In this document: one piece after another, positions 34,965-42,802 of the stretch | How positions within the stretch are numbered: position 1 is the stretch's first letter | How the letters are laid out: the number at the start of each line of letters is the position of its first letter | Source of the DNA: Arthrobacter ipis | GTDB taxonomy: Bacteria > Actinomycetota > Actinomycetes > Actinomycetales > Micrococcaceae | Direction: 5' to 3' | NCBI RefSeq assembly: GCF_014694315.1 | Contig: NZ_JAAOXD010000003.1 | Coordinates: forward strand, 62,001-126,000 | Length of the DNA: 64,000 nucleotides | The notes under the pieces: generated by a model | The model's input: only the letters and a program-made list of their open reading frames with translations | Told to the model about the DNA's origin: nothing | Database searches by the model: none | Position numbers and translations under genes: made by a program

Positions 34965-35917
34965 CGTTCGGTCTCCGTTCCGAGGCTGCCGAAGAGCGGC
35001 GCGAGGGCGGCCATCAGCCTGCCGCGCAGCTCCTGGGCTTCGGCCGAGAAGGCGCGCTGCTGCTCCACGTAAGCAGCCTTGCCGCCGGGGGTCTCAATCG
35101 GAATGGCCGGGTAGCCCCAGTCTGTGAGGTCATAGGGGGAGGCCTGCATGTCCATGGCCCGCACCCGCCAGGACAGTTCGAAGCAGTCCATGACAAGTTC
35201 GCTGGGCAGGGCAGGGGAGAGTTTGTACGCCCACTTGTAGAGGTCCATGTTGGCGTGCAGGCAGCCGGGCTGCTCCGTGGTCCGCTGGTTCTCCCGGCTG
35301 GGGGAAAGCTCGTTTAGGGGCACGGCATCGGGTGTGTAGAACCGGAATGCGTCGAAGTGCGAGCAGCGGATCCTGTTGTCCTCGACCACCCTGTCCGTGC
35401 CCGCGCCGCCCAGCCGCAGCTTAAGGTACTCGTGGCGCAGCTCGAACTTCTCCTGCCGGTAGACCATGGCCCACTCGTGCAGGCCGAAGCAGCCGAACTG
35501 CGCCGGCCGCGCGGCTGTTCCGGCCAGGATGATCCGGGCAAACAGCAGAGCCTCGCGCCGTTCGGCCAGGAACGACCGACGGTCGAGCGCCACCGCGGTG
35601 CTGCCGGGCGGGAGGCCCGCGCTGGCCAGCTCACCGCCGTCGAGCGCTTTGTAGTATTTCCAGTCCTTGCGGGCAGCCGCCTCCGTTCCGGAGAGGACCA
35701 CACCGTCACCGGGATGCCAGCGCAGCAGCTGGCCGGGCTTTTGCGTGTAGTACGTGAAGAGGAAGTCCTCCACGGGATGCTTCCGCCCCGCGGAGCGACG
35801 GGCAAGGTAGGGATCGGCGTAACGGCGCACCCGGCGCACGTGGGCGGCTTCCCGTTCCCTCCAGTCAGTGGAGGGGAGGACCTGGGCGGCGGGGATCGTC
35901 AATGCGGTACCTGCCAC
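34961..35917 (-). CDS. actinobacterial 3-methyladenine DNA glycosylase-like protein
   Basis: A 318-residue protein that I recall being annotated in actinobacteria as 3-methyladenine DNA glycosylase, with blocks HPVEDFLFTYYTQKPGQLLR, FGCFGLHEWAMVYRQEKFEL and LNELSPSRENQRTTEQPGCL. The usual helix-hairpin-helix motif of DNA glycosylases was not seen, so the activity is doubtful. GTG 35917 is chosen: it is five bases after the upstream lipoprotein gene, and the frame beyond is not credible. It lies between two SSI-like genes in one operon. Confidence 0.6.
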   Translation of the reverse strand: MAGTALTIPAAQVLPSTDWREREAAHVRRVRRYADPYLARRSAGRKHPVEDFLFTYYTQKPGQLLRWHPGDGVVLSGTEAAARKDWKYYKALDGGELASAGLPPGSTAVALDRRSFLAERREALLFARIILAGTAARPAQFGCFGLHEWAMVYRQEKFELRHEYLKLRLGGAGTDRVVEDNRIRCSHFDAFRFYTPDAVPLNELSPSRENQRTTEQPGCLHANMDLYKWAYKLSPALPSELVMDCFELSWRVRAMDMQASPYDLTDWGYPAIPIETPGGKAAYVEQQRAFSAEAQELRGRLMAALAPLFGSLGTETER

Positions 35918-35921
35918 GGTG

Positions 35922-36560
35922 CTAGGGGGCCCCGCCTGCAGCGCCGAGGATGTCCTTGGCGGCGTTCCAGGCTCCGATCTGGCAGCCGTCCCGCAGGGCG
36001 AAGGAGGTCTCCACAGGGGTGCCATTGACTTCGCCCGTCACGGTGGCCACCTGCGGCCCGCCATACTGCTGCGTGCAGGAGATGCCCTTGGGCGGCGCGG
36101 CGGGGTTCACGATGGCCGCGTTGTCCTTCAGTGACGTGCAGGCTGCTGCAGCGTTGGGGTGCTGGCTCTCTGCCATCGCCGCCCCGCCCTTGCAGACCAG
36201 CGTGTAATTGGCGGCCTTGCCGTCCTTTGACGCTTTGACCGTGATGGAGAGTTCGGCATCGCCGGCGCCGGGCCCGGACGGCAGGGGAGCAGCGGCAGGG
36301 GGTGCGGGCGCCGGGACCGTCGTTTCGGCGTCGGGCGGTGTGGAGCCGGGCGCCGGAGTGCTGGGAGTGCCCGTGCCGGGGGTTTCAGTGCCCGGGCTCT
36401 CGGTGCCCGGCGAAGAAGTCCCGGGCGACGAGGTCCCCGGCGAGCCGGTGGTGGTCCCGGGGGTGGCCGAAGGCTGGCCGGTTCCGGTGTTCGGGGTGCA
36501 GGCCGCGAGACCGCCCGTCGCTGCGAGGGCGAGCAGCACAGAAATCAGTTGCTTGCGCAT
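35922..36560 (-). CDS. lipoprotein with a subtilisin-inhibitor-like (SSI) domain
   Basis: 212 residues. Signal sequence and lipobox (LLALAATGGLAAC, lipidated Cys about residue 20), then a Thr/Pro/Gly linker with SPGTSSPGTSSPGTESPGTE repeats, then an SSI-like domain of about 100 residues. It keeps the four cysteines expected for two disulfides: LVCKGG with AAACTSL, and ISCTQQYGG with RDGCQIG. By alignment the reactive bond lies at CTQQY, P1 being Gln, an unusual choice for a subtilisin inhibitor. ATG 36560 is selected since GAGGAG is about seven bases upstream. It probably protects the cell surface from its own S8 proteases. Confidence 0.72.
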   Translation of the reverse strand: MRKQLISVLLALAATGGLAACTPNTGTGQPSATPGTTTGSPGTSSPGTSSPGTESPGTETPGTGTPSTPAPGSTPPDAETTVPAPAPPAAAPLPSGPGAGDAELSITVKASKDGKAANYTLVCKGGAAMAESQHPNAAAACTSLKDNAAIVNPAAPPKGISCTQQYGGPQVATVTGEVNGTPVETSFALRDGCQIGAWNAAKDILGAAGGAP

Positions 36561-36801
36561 GCCGGGTCTCCTCAAGTTTTTCTCATTCTACCGTCGGGGC
36601 CCCGGGCCGTCCGGTACGGCCGGATAACGGTACCCGGCAATTGCTAACGGAAGGGTATCGATTCTTGAGGGCGTCCGCGGTATCTTTCTGACATCAACGG
36701 GTGCGCGGCATAACCAAATAGTGATGACGCCCATGGGGGGCAGAGCGTCCAGTTCGTGGGACCGAAGGTCTACAGGTCCTGAACCAAGGAAGGCATCCTC
36801 C

Positions 36802-39246
36802 ATGATCCCTCAGCAATCCACTACCCGCCCCGGACACGGCAGTAGGCTGCCGGCCATCTTCGCCGTAGCCCTTGCCATGGTCATTGGCCAGGGCCTCGCC
36901 GGACCAACGGCGGCGGCTCCGGCACCTGCATCGGCGCAGCTGGCCGCTCTCCAGCCAACCGCCGCCCAGCCTGCGGCATCTCCACTCAACGACGGCCATT
37001 ACATCGTGATGCTCAAGGACAAGCCGCTTGCCACCTACTCCGGCGGTGTCCCGGGCATCCCGGGCACGGCGGTGCCGAAGGGTAAGAAGCTGAACCCCGC
37101 CGGCCCCAACTCCCGCAAATACGATACTCACCTCAGGGCCAAGCAGCGGCGGGCGGCGGCATCCAGGGGCGTGACCATCGACAGGAGTTACACCCTGGCC
37201 CTCAACGGCTTCAGCGCTGTGCTTTCCGCGGCGCAAGCCAAGGCGCTCGCCGGCGACAGCAGCGTACTGGCCGTGGTCCCGGACAGCATGCGCAAGCCGG
37301 ACTACTCGAGCACCGACTTCCTTGGACTTCCCGGCGGCGACGGCGTGTGGGACCAGCAGTTCGGCGGCACCGATGAGGCGGGCAAGGGCGTCGTCGTGGG
37401 CGTGGTGGACACCGGTTACACGCCCGACAACCCGTTCTTCACCGGCGACCCCGTCGATCCGCTGTCCGGCACCCCGGACGTCGGCGTGCCGTACCGCCTC
37501 CAGGGCAACGTGATCGCGATGCGCAAGGCCAACGGCGGAACGTTCGTGGGTGACTGCGTAGCCGGCGACGGTTTCGACGGCACGGAATGCAACAGCAAGG
37601 TCATCGGTGCCAGGTTCTACGACAAGGCCTACAAGGCGGCGGTCCCCCCGGAATTCCGGTCCCCGAGCGAGAAGTTCTCGCCGCTGGACGTGAACGGCCA
37701 CGGATCCCACACAAGCAGCACCGCAGCCGGAAACAGTGACGTCACCCAGACGGTGGGCGGCCGGGACTTTGGCAAGAGCTCAGGCGTTGCGCCGGCGGCC
37801 AAGATCGCCGTCTACAAGGTCTGCTGGGAAGGCGCCATTCCGGAGGCTACCGGGTGCGTCGAGTCGGACATTCTCAACGCCATCCAGGATGCCGTCCTCG
37901 ACGGCGTGGACGTGCTGAACTTCTCCATTTCGGGTAACAACAACTCCACCGTCGATGCCGTTTCGTTGGCGTTCCTCAACGCCGCTGCCGCAGGGATTTT
38001 TGTGGCCGCCTCCGCCGGCAACTCCGGTCCGACGGCCTCGACCGTCAACCATGCCGGACCCTGGATCACCAGCGTGGCGGCCTCGACGTTCGACAACTCA
38101 CTGCTTGGAACCGTGGAACTGTCGGGCGGAGGCAAGTTCCGCGGTGCCAGTGTGATGAGCAGCGAGGTGGACGCCAAGCCGATCGTGCTGGCCGTGGACG
38201 TGAAGGCGGCGGCGGCCCCGGCTGCGGATGCGGCACTGTGCGCGGCCAACTCCCTGGACCCGGCCAAGGTTGCCGACAAGATCGTGGTCTGCGACCGCGG
38301 TGTGATCGCGCGCGTGGACAAGAGCGCGGAGGTCAAGCGCGCAGGTGGTGTGGGCATGGTCCTGGTCAACCTGACGCCGGGGTCGTTGGACGCCGACTTG
38401 CACGCCGTGCCCACGGTTCACACGGGCAACCCGAAGATCAAGGCCATGGTGGCCGCGACACCTGGCATGACAGCGAGCCTCAAAGCCACCGACACCACCG
38501 GGACCGCACCCCCGCCGGTGCCGCAGATTGCCGAATTCTCCTCGCGCGGACCCACCCTGGCATCCAACGGGGACCTGCTCAAGCCTGACGTTGCGGCGCC
38601 TGGCGTGGCGGTGCTTGCCGCTGTTTCTCCCATAGGGTTCAAGGGCGAGAATTTCGGCTTCCTTTCCGGCACGTCGATGGCGTCGCCGCACATCGCCGGC
38701 TCGGGAGCCCTGCTGCTCGGCAAGAACCCGAAGTGGTCCCCGGCGGCCGTGAAATCCGCCATCATGACCACTGCCTACGACCTGGTCAATGCGGCCGGCG
38801 CTAAAGTGCATGACGTCTTTGCCCAGGGCGCCGGCCATGTTGATCCCGCCCGGTTCGACTCCCCTGGGCTCGTCTACGACGCCGGCATCAGTGACTGGAT
38901 GGGCTTCCTCCAGGGACAGGGAATCGACCTTGGCGTCGCCCCCATAGCGGCCAAGGACGTCAACCTTCCCTCGGTGGCACTGGGGGCCATGTCCGGCAGC
39001 CAGACGGTCACCCGGCGGGTCACGGCGGTGACGGCGGGAACCTACCGGGCAGCGATCACCCTTCCGGGCATTACAGCCACTGTCAGTCCGGCAGAAGTGA
39101 CGCTGGCGGAGGGTGAAAGCGCCACGGTCACCATCACGTTCACTACCGCTGGGGCTCCGCTGAATGCGTACTCCACCGGATCCCTGACGTGGACGTCAGG
39201 CGACAACACCGTCCGCTCACCGGTGGCGGTGCGGCCGGTGCCATAG
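36802..39246 (+). CDS. secreted subtilisin-like serine protease (S8), 814 aa
   Basis: A paralogue of the protease at 31144. Signal peptide (LPAIFAVALAMVIGQGLAGP), propeptide (YIVMLKDKPLATYSGGVPG), catalytic Asp203 in GVVVGVVDTGYTPD, His300 in NGHGSHTSSTAAGN, Ser625 in SGTSMASPHIAGSGAL, a protease-associated insert (ADKIVVCDRGVIARVDKSAE) and one C-terminal fibronectin-like domain, shorter than its sister's. ATG 36802 follows AAGGAAGG at 36786-36793. Divergent from the inhibitor-like lipoprotein, sharing the intergenic promoter region. Confidence 0.93.
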   Translation: MIPQQSTTRPGHGSRLPAIFAVALAMVIGQGLAGPTAAAPAPASAQLAALQPTAAQPAASPLNDGHYIVMLKDKPLATYSGGVPGIPGTAVPKGKKLNPAGPNSRKYDTHLRAKQRRAAASRGVTIDRSYTLALNGFSAVLSAAQAKALAGDSSVLAVVPDSMRKPDYSSTDFLGLPGGDGVWDQQFGGTDEAGKGVVVGVVDTGYTPDNPFFTGDPVDPLSGTPDVGVPYRLQGNVIAMRKANGGTFVGDCVAGDGFDGTECNSKVIGARFYDKAYKAAVPPEFRSPSEKFSPLDVNGHGSHTSSTAAGNSDVTQTVGGRDFGKSSGVAPAAKIAVYKVCWEGAIPEATGCVESDILNAIQDAVLDGVDVLNFSISGNNNSTVDAVSLAFLNAAAAGIFVAASAGNSGPTASTVNHAGPWITSVAASTFDNSLLGTVELSGGGKFRGASVMSSEVDAKPIVLAVDVKAAAAPAADAALCAANSLDPAKVADKIVVCDRGVIARVDKSAEVKRAGGVGMVLVNLTPGSLDADLHAVPTVHTGNPKIKAMVAATPGMTASLKATDTTGTAPPPVPQIAEFSSRGPTLASNGDLLKPDVAAPGVAVLAAVSPIGFKGENFGFLSGTSMASPHIAGSGALLLGKNPKWSPAAVKSAIMTTAYDLVNAAGAKVHDVFAQGAGHVDPARFDSPGLVYDAGISDWMGFLQGQGIDLGVAPIAAKDVNLPSVALGAMSGSQTVTRRVTAVTAGTYRAAITLPGITATVSPAEVTLAEGESATVTITFTTAGAPLNAYSTGSLTWTSGDNTVRSPVAVRPVP

Positions 39247-39268
39247 TGCCGTTGGTCCCAAGACGGGC

Positions 39269-39306
39269 GACGCCGGGACTCACCGCTGGTGGTGAGTCCC
39301 GGCGTC
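39269..39306. terminator. bidirectional terminator between protease and marR
   Basis: GACGCCGGGACTCACC (39269-39284) pairs perfectly over 16 bases with 39291-39306 across a six-base loop. It lies between convergent genes and can serve both; no long T-run. Confidence 0.75.
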
Positions 39307-39338
39307 GTGCGTGGACCGGTTGACAAGCAAAGAGGAAA

Positions 39339-39845
39339 TCAGCCACGGGCGGAGCCCGTGGCGGCAATCACGTCCATCATGGAGCTATGCAGGCTCTGCA
39401 CCTGGTCCCGGCTGAGGCCCAGCTTGGCCATCATGGTCCCGGGAACTGCCGTGGCCTGCTGGCGGAGGGCCGCCCCTTGCGAAGTCAGGTCCACTGCCAG
39501 GGAACGCTCGTTCCCCGCCACGCGCCTGCGCGTGATGAGGCCGGCCGCTTCCAGGCGCCGCAGAAGGGGGGATATGGTCGCAGGCTCGTGCAGGAGGGCC
39601 TGGCTGATATCGCGGACCGAGCGCGGACTGGACTCCCAAAGGCACAGCATGACCAAGTACTGGGGGTGGGTGAGCCCCAGCCTGTCCAGCACGGGCTTGT
39701 AGGCGCCCACTACGCTGCGCGAGGCGACGGTCAGGGCGAAGCACAGTTGCCGTTCCAGAAGGAGGTCGTCCTGCTCGGAAGCGGGCACTGCGGCTGTTCC
39801 GGCAGTCCCGGCGGCAGGGGGTTGCGGGCGGGTGGCGATGGGCAT
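39339..39845 (-). CDS. MarR-family transcriptional regulator
   Basis: 168 residues with the MarR winged helix: LDRLGLTHPQYLVMLCLWES, then VRDISQALLHEPATISPLLR as recognition helix and LITRRRVAGNERSLAVDLTS as the wing. The start YKPVLDRLGLTHPQY resembles the OhrR group, but the redox cysteine is at QLCFALTVASRSV, as in OhrR; so peroxide sensing is possible. A palindromic operator overlaps its own promoter region. No ohr gene is next to it. Confidence 0.85.
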   Translation of the reverse strand: MPIATRPQPPAAGTAGTAAVPASEQDDLLLERQLCFALTVASRSVVGAYKPVLDRLGLTHPQYLVMLCLWESSPRSVRDISQALLHEPATISPLLRRLEAAGLITRRRVAGNERSLAVDLTSQGAALRQQATAVPGTMMAKLGLSRDQVQSLHSSMMDVIAATGSARG

Positions 39846-39857
39846 CCCTTTCGATCG

Positions 39858-39869
39858 TTAGTGCACTAA
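39858..39869. promoter_or_regulatory. probable MarR operator
   Basis: TTAGTGCACTAA is a perfect 12-base palindrome 12 bases upstream of the marR start codon, next to its ribosome binding site. It probably mediates autorepression and may also affect the small gene on the other strand. Confidence 0.6.
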
Positions 39870-39920
39870 TCATCAGTGTATCCTTGATTCTGGCAGTAGT
39901 CGTGGAATGGAGTGGACACC

Positions 39921-40145
39921 GTGGCAAAAGAGAACGGCGCGCAGAGGTTCATGCGGGCAACGGGCAAGCTCAGGGCGGTTTTTGGCCCCGCCAACAGGAG
40001 TTCGCTGGTGCACGACATGACCGAGGAGAACCGCAAACTGCTCGCCCAGCGCGAGGCCGAGACCCAGCAGTGGGAAACGGTCCGGCGCCCGGACGGCAGC
40101 ACGTATGTGGTGCCCCGCAACCCCGACGACAAGTCCCTGCGCTAG
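39921..40145 (+). CDS. small conserved protein, paralogue of the gene at 40298
   Basis: 74 residues, basic and hydrophilic. RATGKLRAVFGPANRSSLVH and TVRRPDGSTYVVPRNPDD resemble the protein at 40298-40507 (RLRFVFGPA, ESDLAQFEVETDSEG-HYAVR). Unknown function. GTG 39921 is chosen because GGAG at 39909-39912 is eight bases upstream; the earlier GTG at 39912 is inside that site. Confidence 0.6.
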   Translation: MAKENGAQRFMRATGKLRAVFGPANRSSLVHDMTEENRKLLAQREAETQQWETVRRPDGSTYVVPRNPDDKSLR

Positions 40146-40147
40146 CC

Positions 40148-40170
40148 GCCGCCGGGCCGTGCCCGGCGGC
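40148..40170 (+). terminator. GC hairpin after the small protein gene
   Basis: GCCGCCGGGC (40148-40157) pairs with 40161-40170 over three bases. No T-run; possible terminator. Confidence 0.4.
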
Positions 40171-40297
40171 CGGACTCTAGCCAGTGGCGAGACTGCACCT
40201 GCCGGGGTTCTTTTTCGGGGTCCCGGCGTAAAATAAGGGCACTGGCAGTCGAAGGGCAGACGCTCTCCGCCTTCACGCAGGGAAGGGGGTGTGACTT

Positions 40298-40507
40298 GTG
40301 GCACATGTGCTCAGTGGCTTTATGAACCTGACAGACAGGCTACGGTTCGTATTCGGCCCTGCCGCCGTCGGCGACTCAGCTACGCCGGTGGTTCACCTGC
40401 ATGACGATTATGAGCATGCTTCCGAAAGCGATCTGGCCCAGTTCGAAGTCGAGACCGACTCGGAGGGGCACCACTACGCTGTCCGCAAGGGCGACCTGGA
40501 TAAGTGA
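40298..40507 (+). CDS. small conserved protein, paralogue of the gene at 39921
   Basis: 69 residues. FMNLTDRLRFVFGPAAVGDS in the first half and FEVETDSEGHHYAVRKGDLD in the second. The two short proteins share an LR.VFGPA segment and a final ...R.DGS.Y.V-like ending. Unknown function. GTG 40298 follows GAAGGGGG; a strong terminator follows. It is on the opposite strand to lysC. Confidence 0.65.
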   Translation: MAHVLSGFMNLTDRLRFVFGPAAVGDSATPVVHLHDDYEHASESDLAQFEVETDSEGHHYAVRKGDLDK

Positions 40508-40528
40508 CAACGCCTTTTAATGAAGCGA

Positions 40529-40564
40529 AGAAGCCCCGGTGCGCGTGAGCGCACCGGGGCTTCT
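40529..40564. terminator. intrinsic terminator between the small gene and lysC
   Basis: AGAAGCCCCGGTGCGC (40529-40544) pairs perfectly with 40549-40564 on the loop GTGA; TTCT follows on the plus strand and on the minus strand the stem is followed by a less T-rich tail. It lies between convergent genes and may serve both. Confidence 0.85.
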
Positions 40565-40598
40565 GTCTGCACTGAATCGCAGTGCCCGACCGGGACCT

Positions 40599-41957
40599 TT
40601 AGCGGCCGGTGCCCCCGTAGACGGTGGCAACGGCTTCGCTGTCCAGGTCGAATGCCTTGTGGATGGCGCGGACTGCGTCATCGAGCAGGTCTGCATGGGT
40701 CACCACGGAAATGCGGATTTCCGAGGTGGAGATCATGTTGATGTTGATGCCCGCTGCGGAGAGGGCCTTGAAGAAGGTGGCCGAAACGCCCGGGTGGGAG
40801 CGCATGCCGGCGCCGATCAGCGACAGCTTGCCGATCTGCTCGTTGTACTCAATGCTTTCAAACCCGATCTCGGCCTGCGCAGCACGGAGGGCGGCAAGGG
40901 CGTCGGCGCCCTCGACGATGGGCAGCGTGAAGGAGATGTCCGTCCTGCCGGTGCCGTGCGTGGAGACGTTCTGGACGATCATGTCGATGTTCGAGTGCGC
41001 GTCCGCGATGACCTGGAAGATCGCGGCTGCCTTGCCGGGGATGTCCGGAACACCTACAACGGTGACCTTTGCTTCCGAGCGGTCGTGCGCAACACCGGAG
41101 ATGATTGGCTGCTCCAAGGCAACTCCCTCTTGAGTCGTGATCTTGTCATCGGCGCCGGGCAGGACCCAAGTGCCTTCGTTCTGGCTGAATGAGGAACGGA
41201 CATGCAGCGGCACGCCGAACCGCCGGGCGTATTCGACGCACCGGAGGTGGAGGATCTTGGCGCCGGACGCGGCCAGTTCCAGCATCTCCTCGCTGGAGAT
41301 GCGGTCGATCTTCTGGGCTGACGGCACCACGCGGGGGTCCGCGGTGTAGATGCCGTCAACGTCGGTGTAGATCTCGCAGACGTCAGCCTCGAGGGCGGCG
41401 GCGAGGGCCACCGCCGTCGTGTCCGAACCGCCGCGGCCGAGGGTGGTGATCTCGTTCGTGGAGCGGCTCATGCCCTGGAACCCGGCGACGATGGCAATGT
41501 GCCCCTTGTCCAGGGCGGTGCGGATGCGGTGCGGGTCGACGTCGATGATCCGGGCCTTGCCGTGGATTCCGTCCGTGATCATGCCGGCCTGGGAACCCGT
41601 AAAGGACTGCGCGGACGCGCCAAACTTGTTGATGGCCATGGCCAGCAGGGCCATGGAGATGCGCTCACCGGCGGAGAGGAGCATGTCCATCTCCCGGGCT
41701 GGGGCTGAGTCGGTGACCTGGCCGGCAAGGTCAAGGAGTTCGTCGGTGGTGTCACCCATCGCGGAGACGACGACGACGACTTCGTTGCCGGCCTTCTGGG
41801 CGTCGACCACGCGCCTGGCCACGCGCTTGATGCCGTCAGCGTCAGCCACCGACGAGCCGCCGAACTTCTGCACAATGAGCTGCGTGGTGGCAGCGGCATC
41901 TGCGGGCAGCTCCTGCGGCCGCGGTTCGGTTTTCACATCGGTACTGGGCATACTCAT
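40599..41957 (-). CDS. lysC: aspartate kinase
   Basis: A 452-residue aspartokinase, the first step toward lysine, threonine and methionine. The kinase start is [20 protein letters not shown], with [20 protein letters not shown] and [20 protein letters not shown]. Two ACT domains at the C-terminus ([20 protein letters not shown]: [20 protein letters not shown], and [20 protein letters not shown]) give feedback control. The family in actinobacteria often has an internal start for a regulatory beta subunit; not shown here. asd is not adjacent within this window. About 18 extra residues precede the kinase fold. Confidence 0.95.
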   Translation of the reverse strand: MSMPSTDVKTEPRPQELPADAAATTQLIVQKFGGSSVADADGIKRVARRVVDAQKAGNEVVVVVSAMGDTTDELLDLAGQVTDSAPAREMDMLLSAGERISMALLAMAINKFGASAQSFTGSQAGMITDGIHGKARIIDVDPHRIRTALDKGHIAIVAGFQGMSRSTNEITTLGRGGSDTTAVALAAALEADVCEIYTDVDGIYTADPRVVPSAQKIDRISSEEMLELAASGAKILHLRCVEYARRFGVPLHVRSSFSQNEGTWVLPGADDKITTQEGVALEQPIISGVAHDRSEAKVTVVGVPDIPGKAAAIFQVIADAHSNIDMIVQNVSTHGTGRTDISFTLPIVEGADALAALRAAQAEIGFESIEYNEQIGKLSLIGAGMRSHPGVSATFFKALSAAGININMISTSEIRISVVTHADLLDDAVRAIHKAFDLDSEAVATVYGGTGR

Positions 41958-42072
41958 GCGTGCACCCTCACTGGATCAAATTGGAGTTCTGGAGGCCAGG
42001 TGGCCTTACGGCACGGCGGCATACCCAGTTTATCGCTGTGGTCCGCCCGCTGTGGAATTGTGACCGTTGCGG

Positions 42073-42672
42073 TCAGCTGAGGGCGTTCCGGCGGCCCTCG
42101 AAGGCCCTTCCCAGGGTTACTTCGTCCGCGTATTCGAGGTCGCCGCCGACGGGCAGCCCGGAAGCGAGCCGCGTTACTGCTATGCCGATGGACTGCAGCA
42201 TGCGCGCCAGGTAGGTGGCCGTAGCCTCGCCCTCCAGGTTCGGGTCGGTGGCAATGATGATCTCCTGGACGGCGCCATCGCTGAGCCGGTTGAGGAGTTC
42301 GCGGATCCGGAGCTGCTCCGGGCCGACGCCGGCGATTGGGTTAATGGCACCGCCGAGCACGTGGTAGCGGCCCCGGAATGAGCGGGTGCGCTCCACGGCC
42401 AGCACGTCCTTGGACTCCTCCACGACGCAGATGACGGAGGGGTCACGCCGCGGGTCGCGGCAAATGTTGCAGAGTTCCTGCTCGGTCACGTTGCCGCAGG
42501 CGGCACAGAACTTGACCCGTTCCTTGACGGTGGTGATGGCCTCCACCAGCCGCTTCATGTCCTGGGGGTCTGCCTCCAGGATGTGGAACGCCAGGCGCTG
42601 CGCCGACTTCGGTCCCACCCCGGGAAGACGTCCGAGCTCGTCGATCAGCTCCTGAACTGCACCCTCGTACAC
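42073..42672 (-). CDS. recR: recombination mediator RecR
   Basis: A 199-residue RecR. Helix-hairpin-helix ([20 protein letters not shown]), four-cysteine zinc finger ([18 protein letters not shown]), and TOPRIM start ([17 protein letters not shown]) followed by [19 protein letters not shown]. It loads RecA with RecO for gap repair. The GTG at 42672 has GAGG five bases upstream, and the frame beyond it (to 42921) is not RecR-like. It is downstream of dnaX without the usual ybaB gene between them. Confidence 0.93.
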   Translation of the reverse strand: MYEGAVQELIDELGRLPGVGPKSAQRLAFHILEADPQDMKRLVEAITTVKERVKFCAACGNVTEQELCNICRDPRRDPSVICVVEESKDVLAVERTRSFRGRYHVLGGAINPIAGVGPEQLRIRELLNRLSDGAVQEIIIATDPNLEGEATATYLARMLQSIGIAVTRLASGLPVGGDLEYADEVTLGRAFEGRRNALS

Positions 42673-42802
42673 TTTTTCCTCGATTGCTTGGTTGAAAGAT
42701 GGCCGGTACCGCCAGACGGGGTACCGGTACGTCGCGGGGCGAGCTGTCCGGCCCTTGGTCCTCGCTCCGGGCAGGAGCTCCTTCAGGGCCGGGTGCCGCC
42801 CC

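Noticed and set aside
42673..42802. A ybaB gene between dnaX and recR
   Set aside because: The gap of 130 bases is too short and shows no YbaB-like frame.
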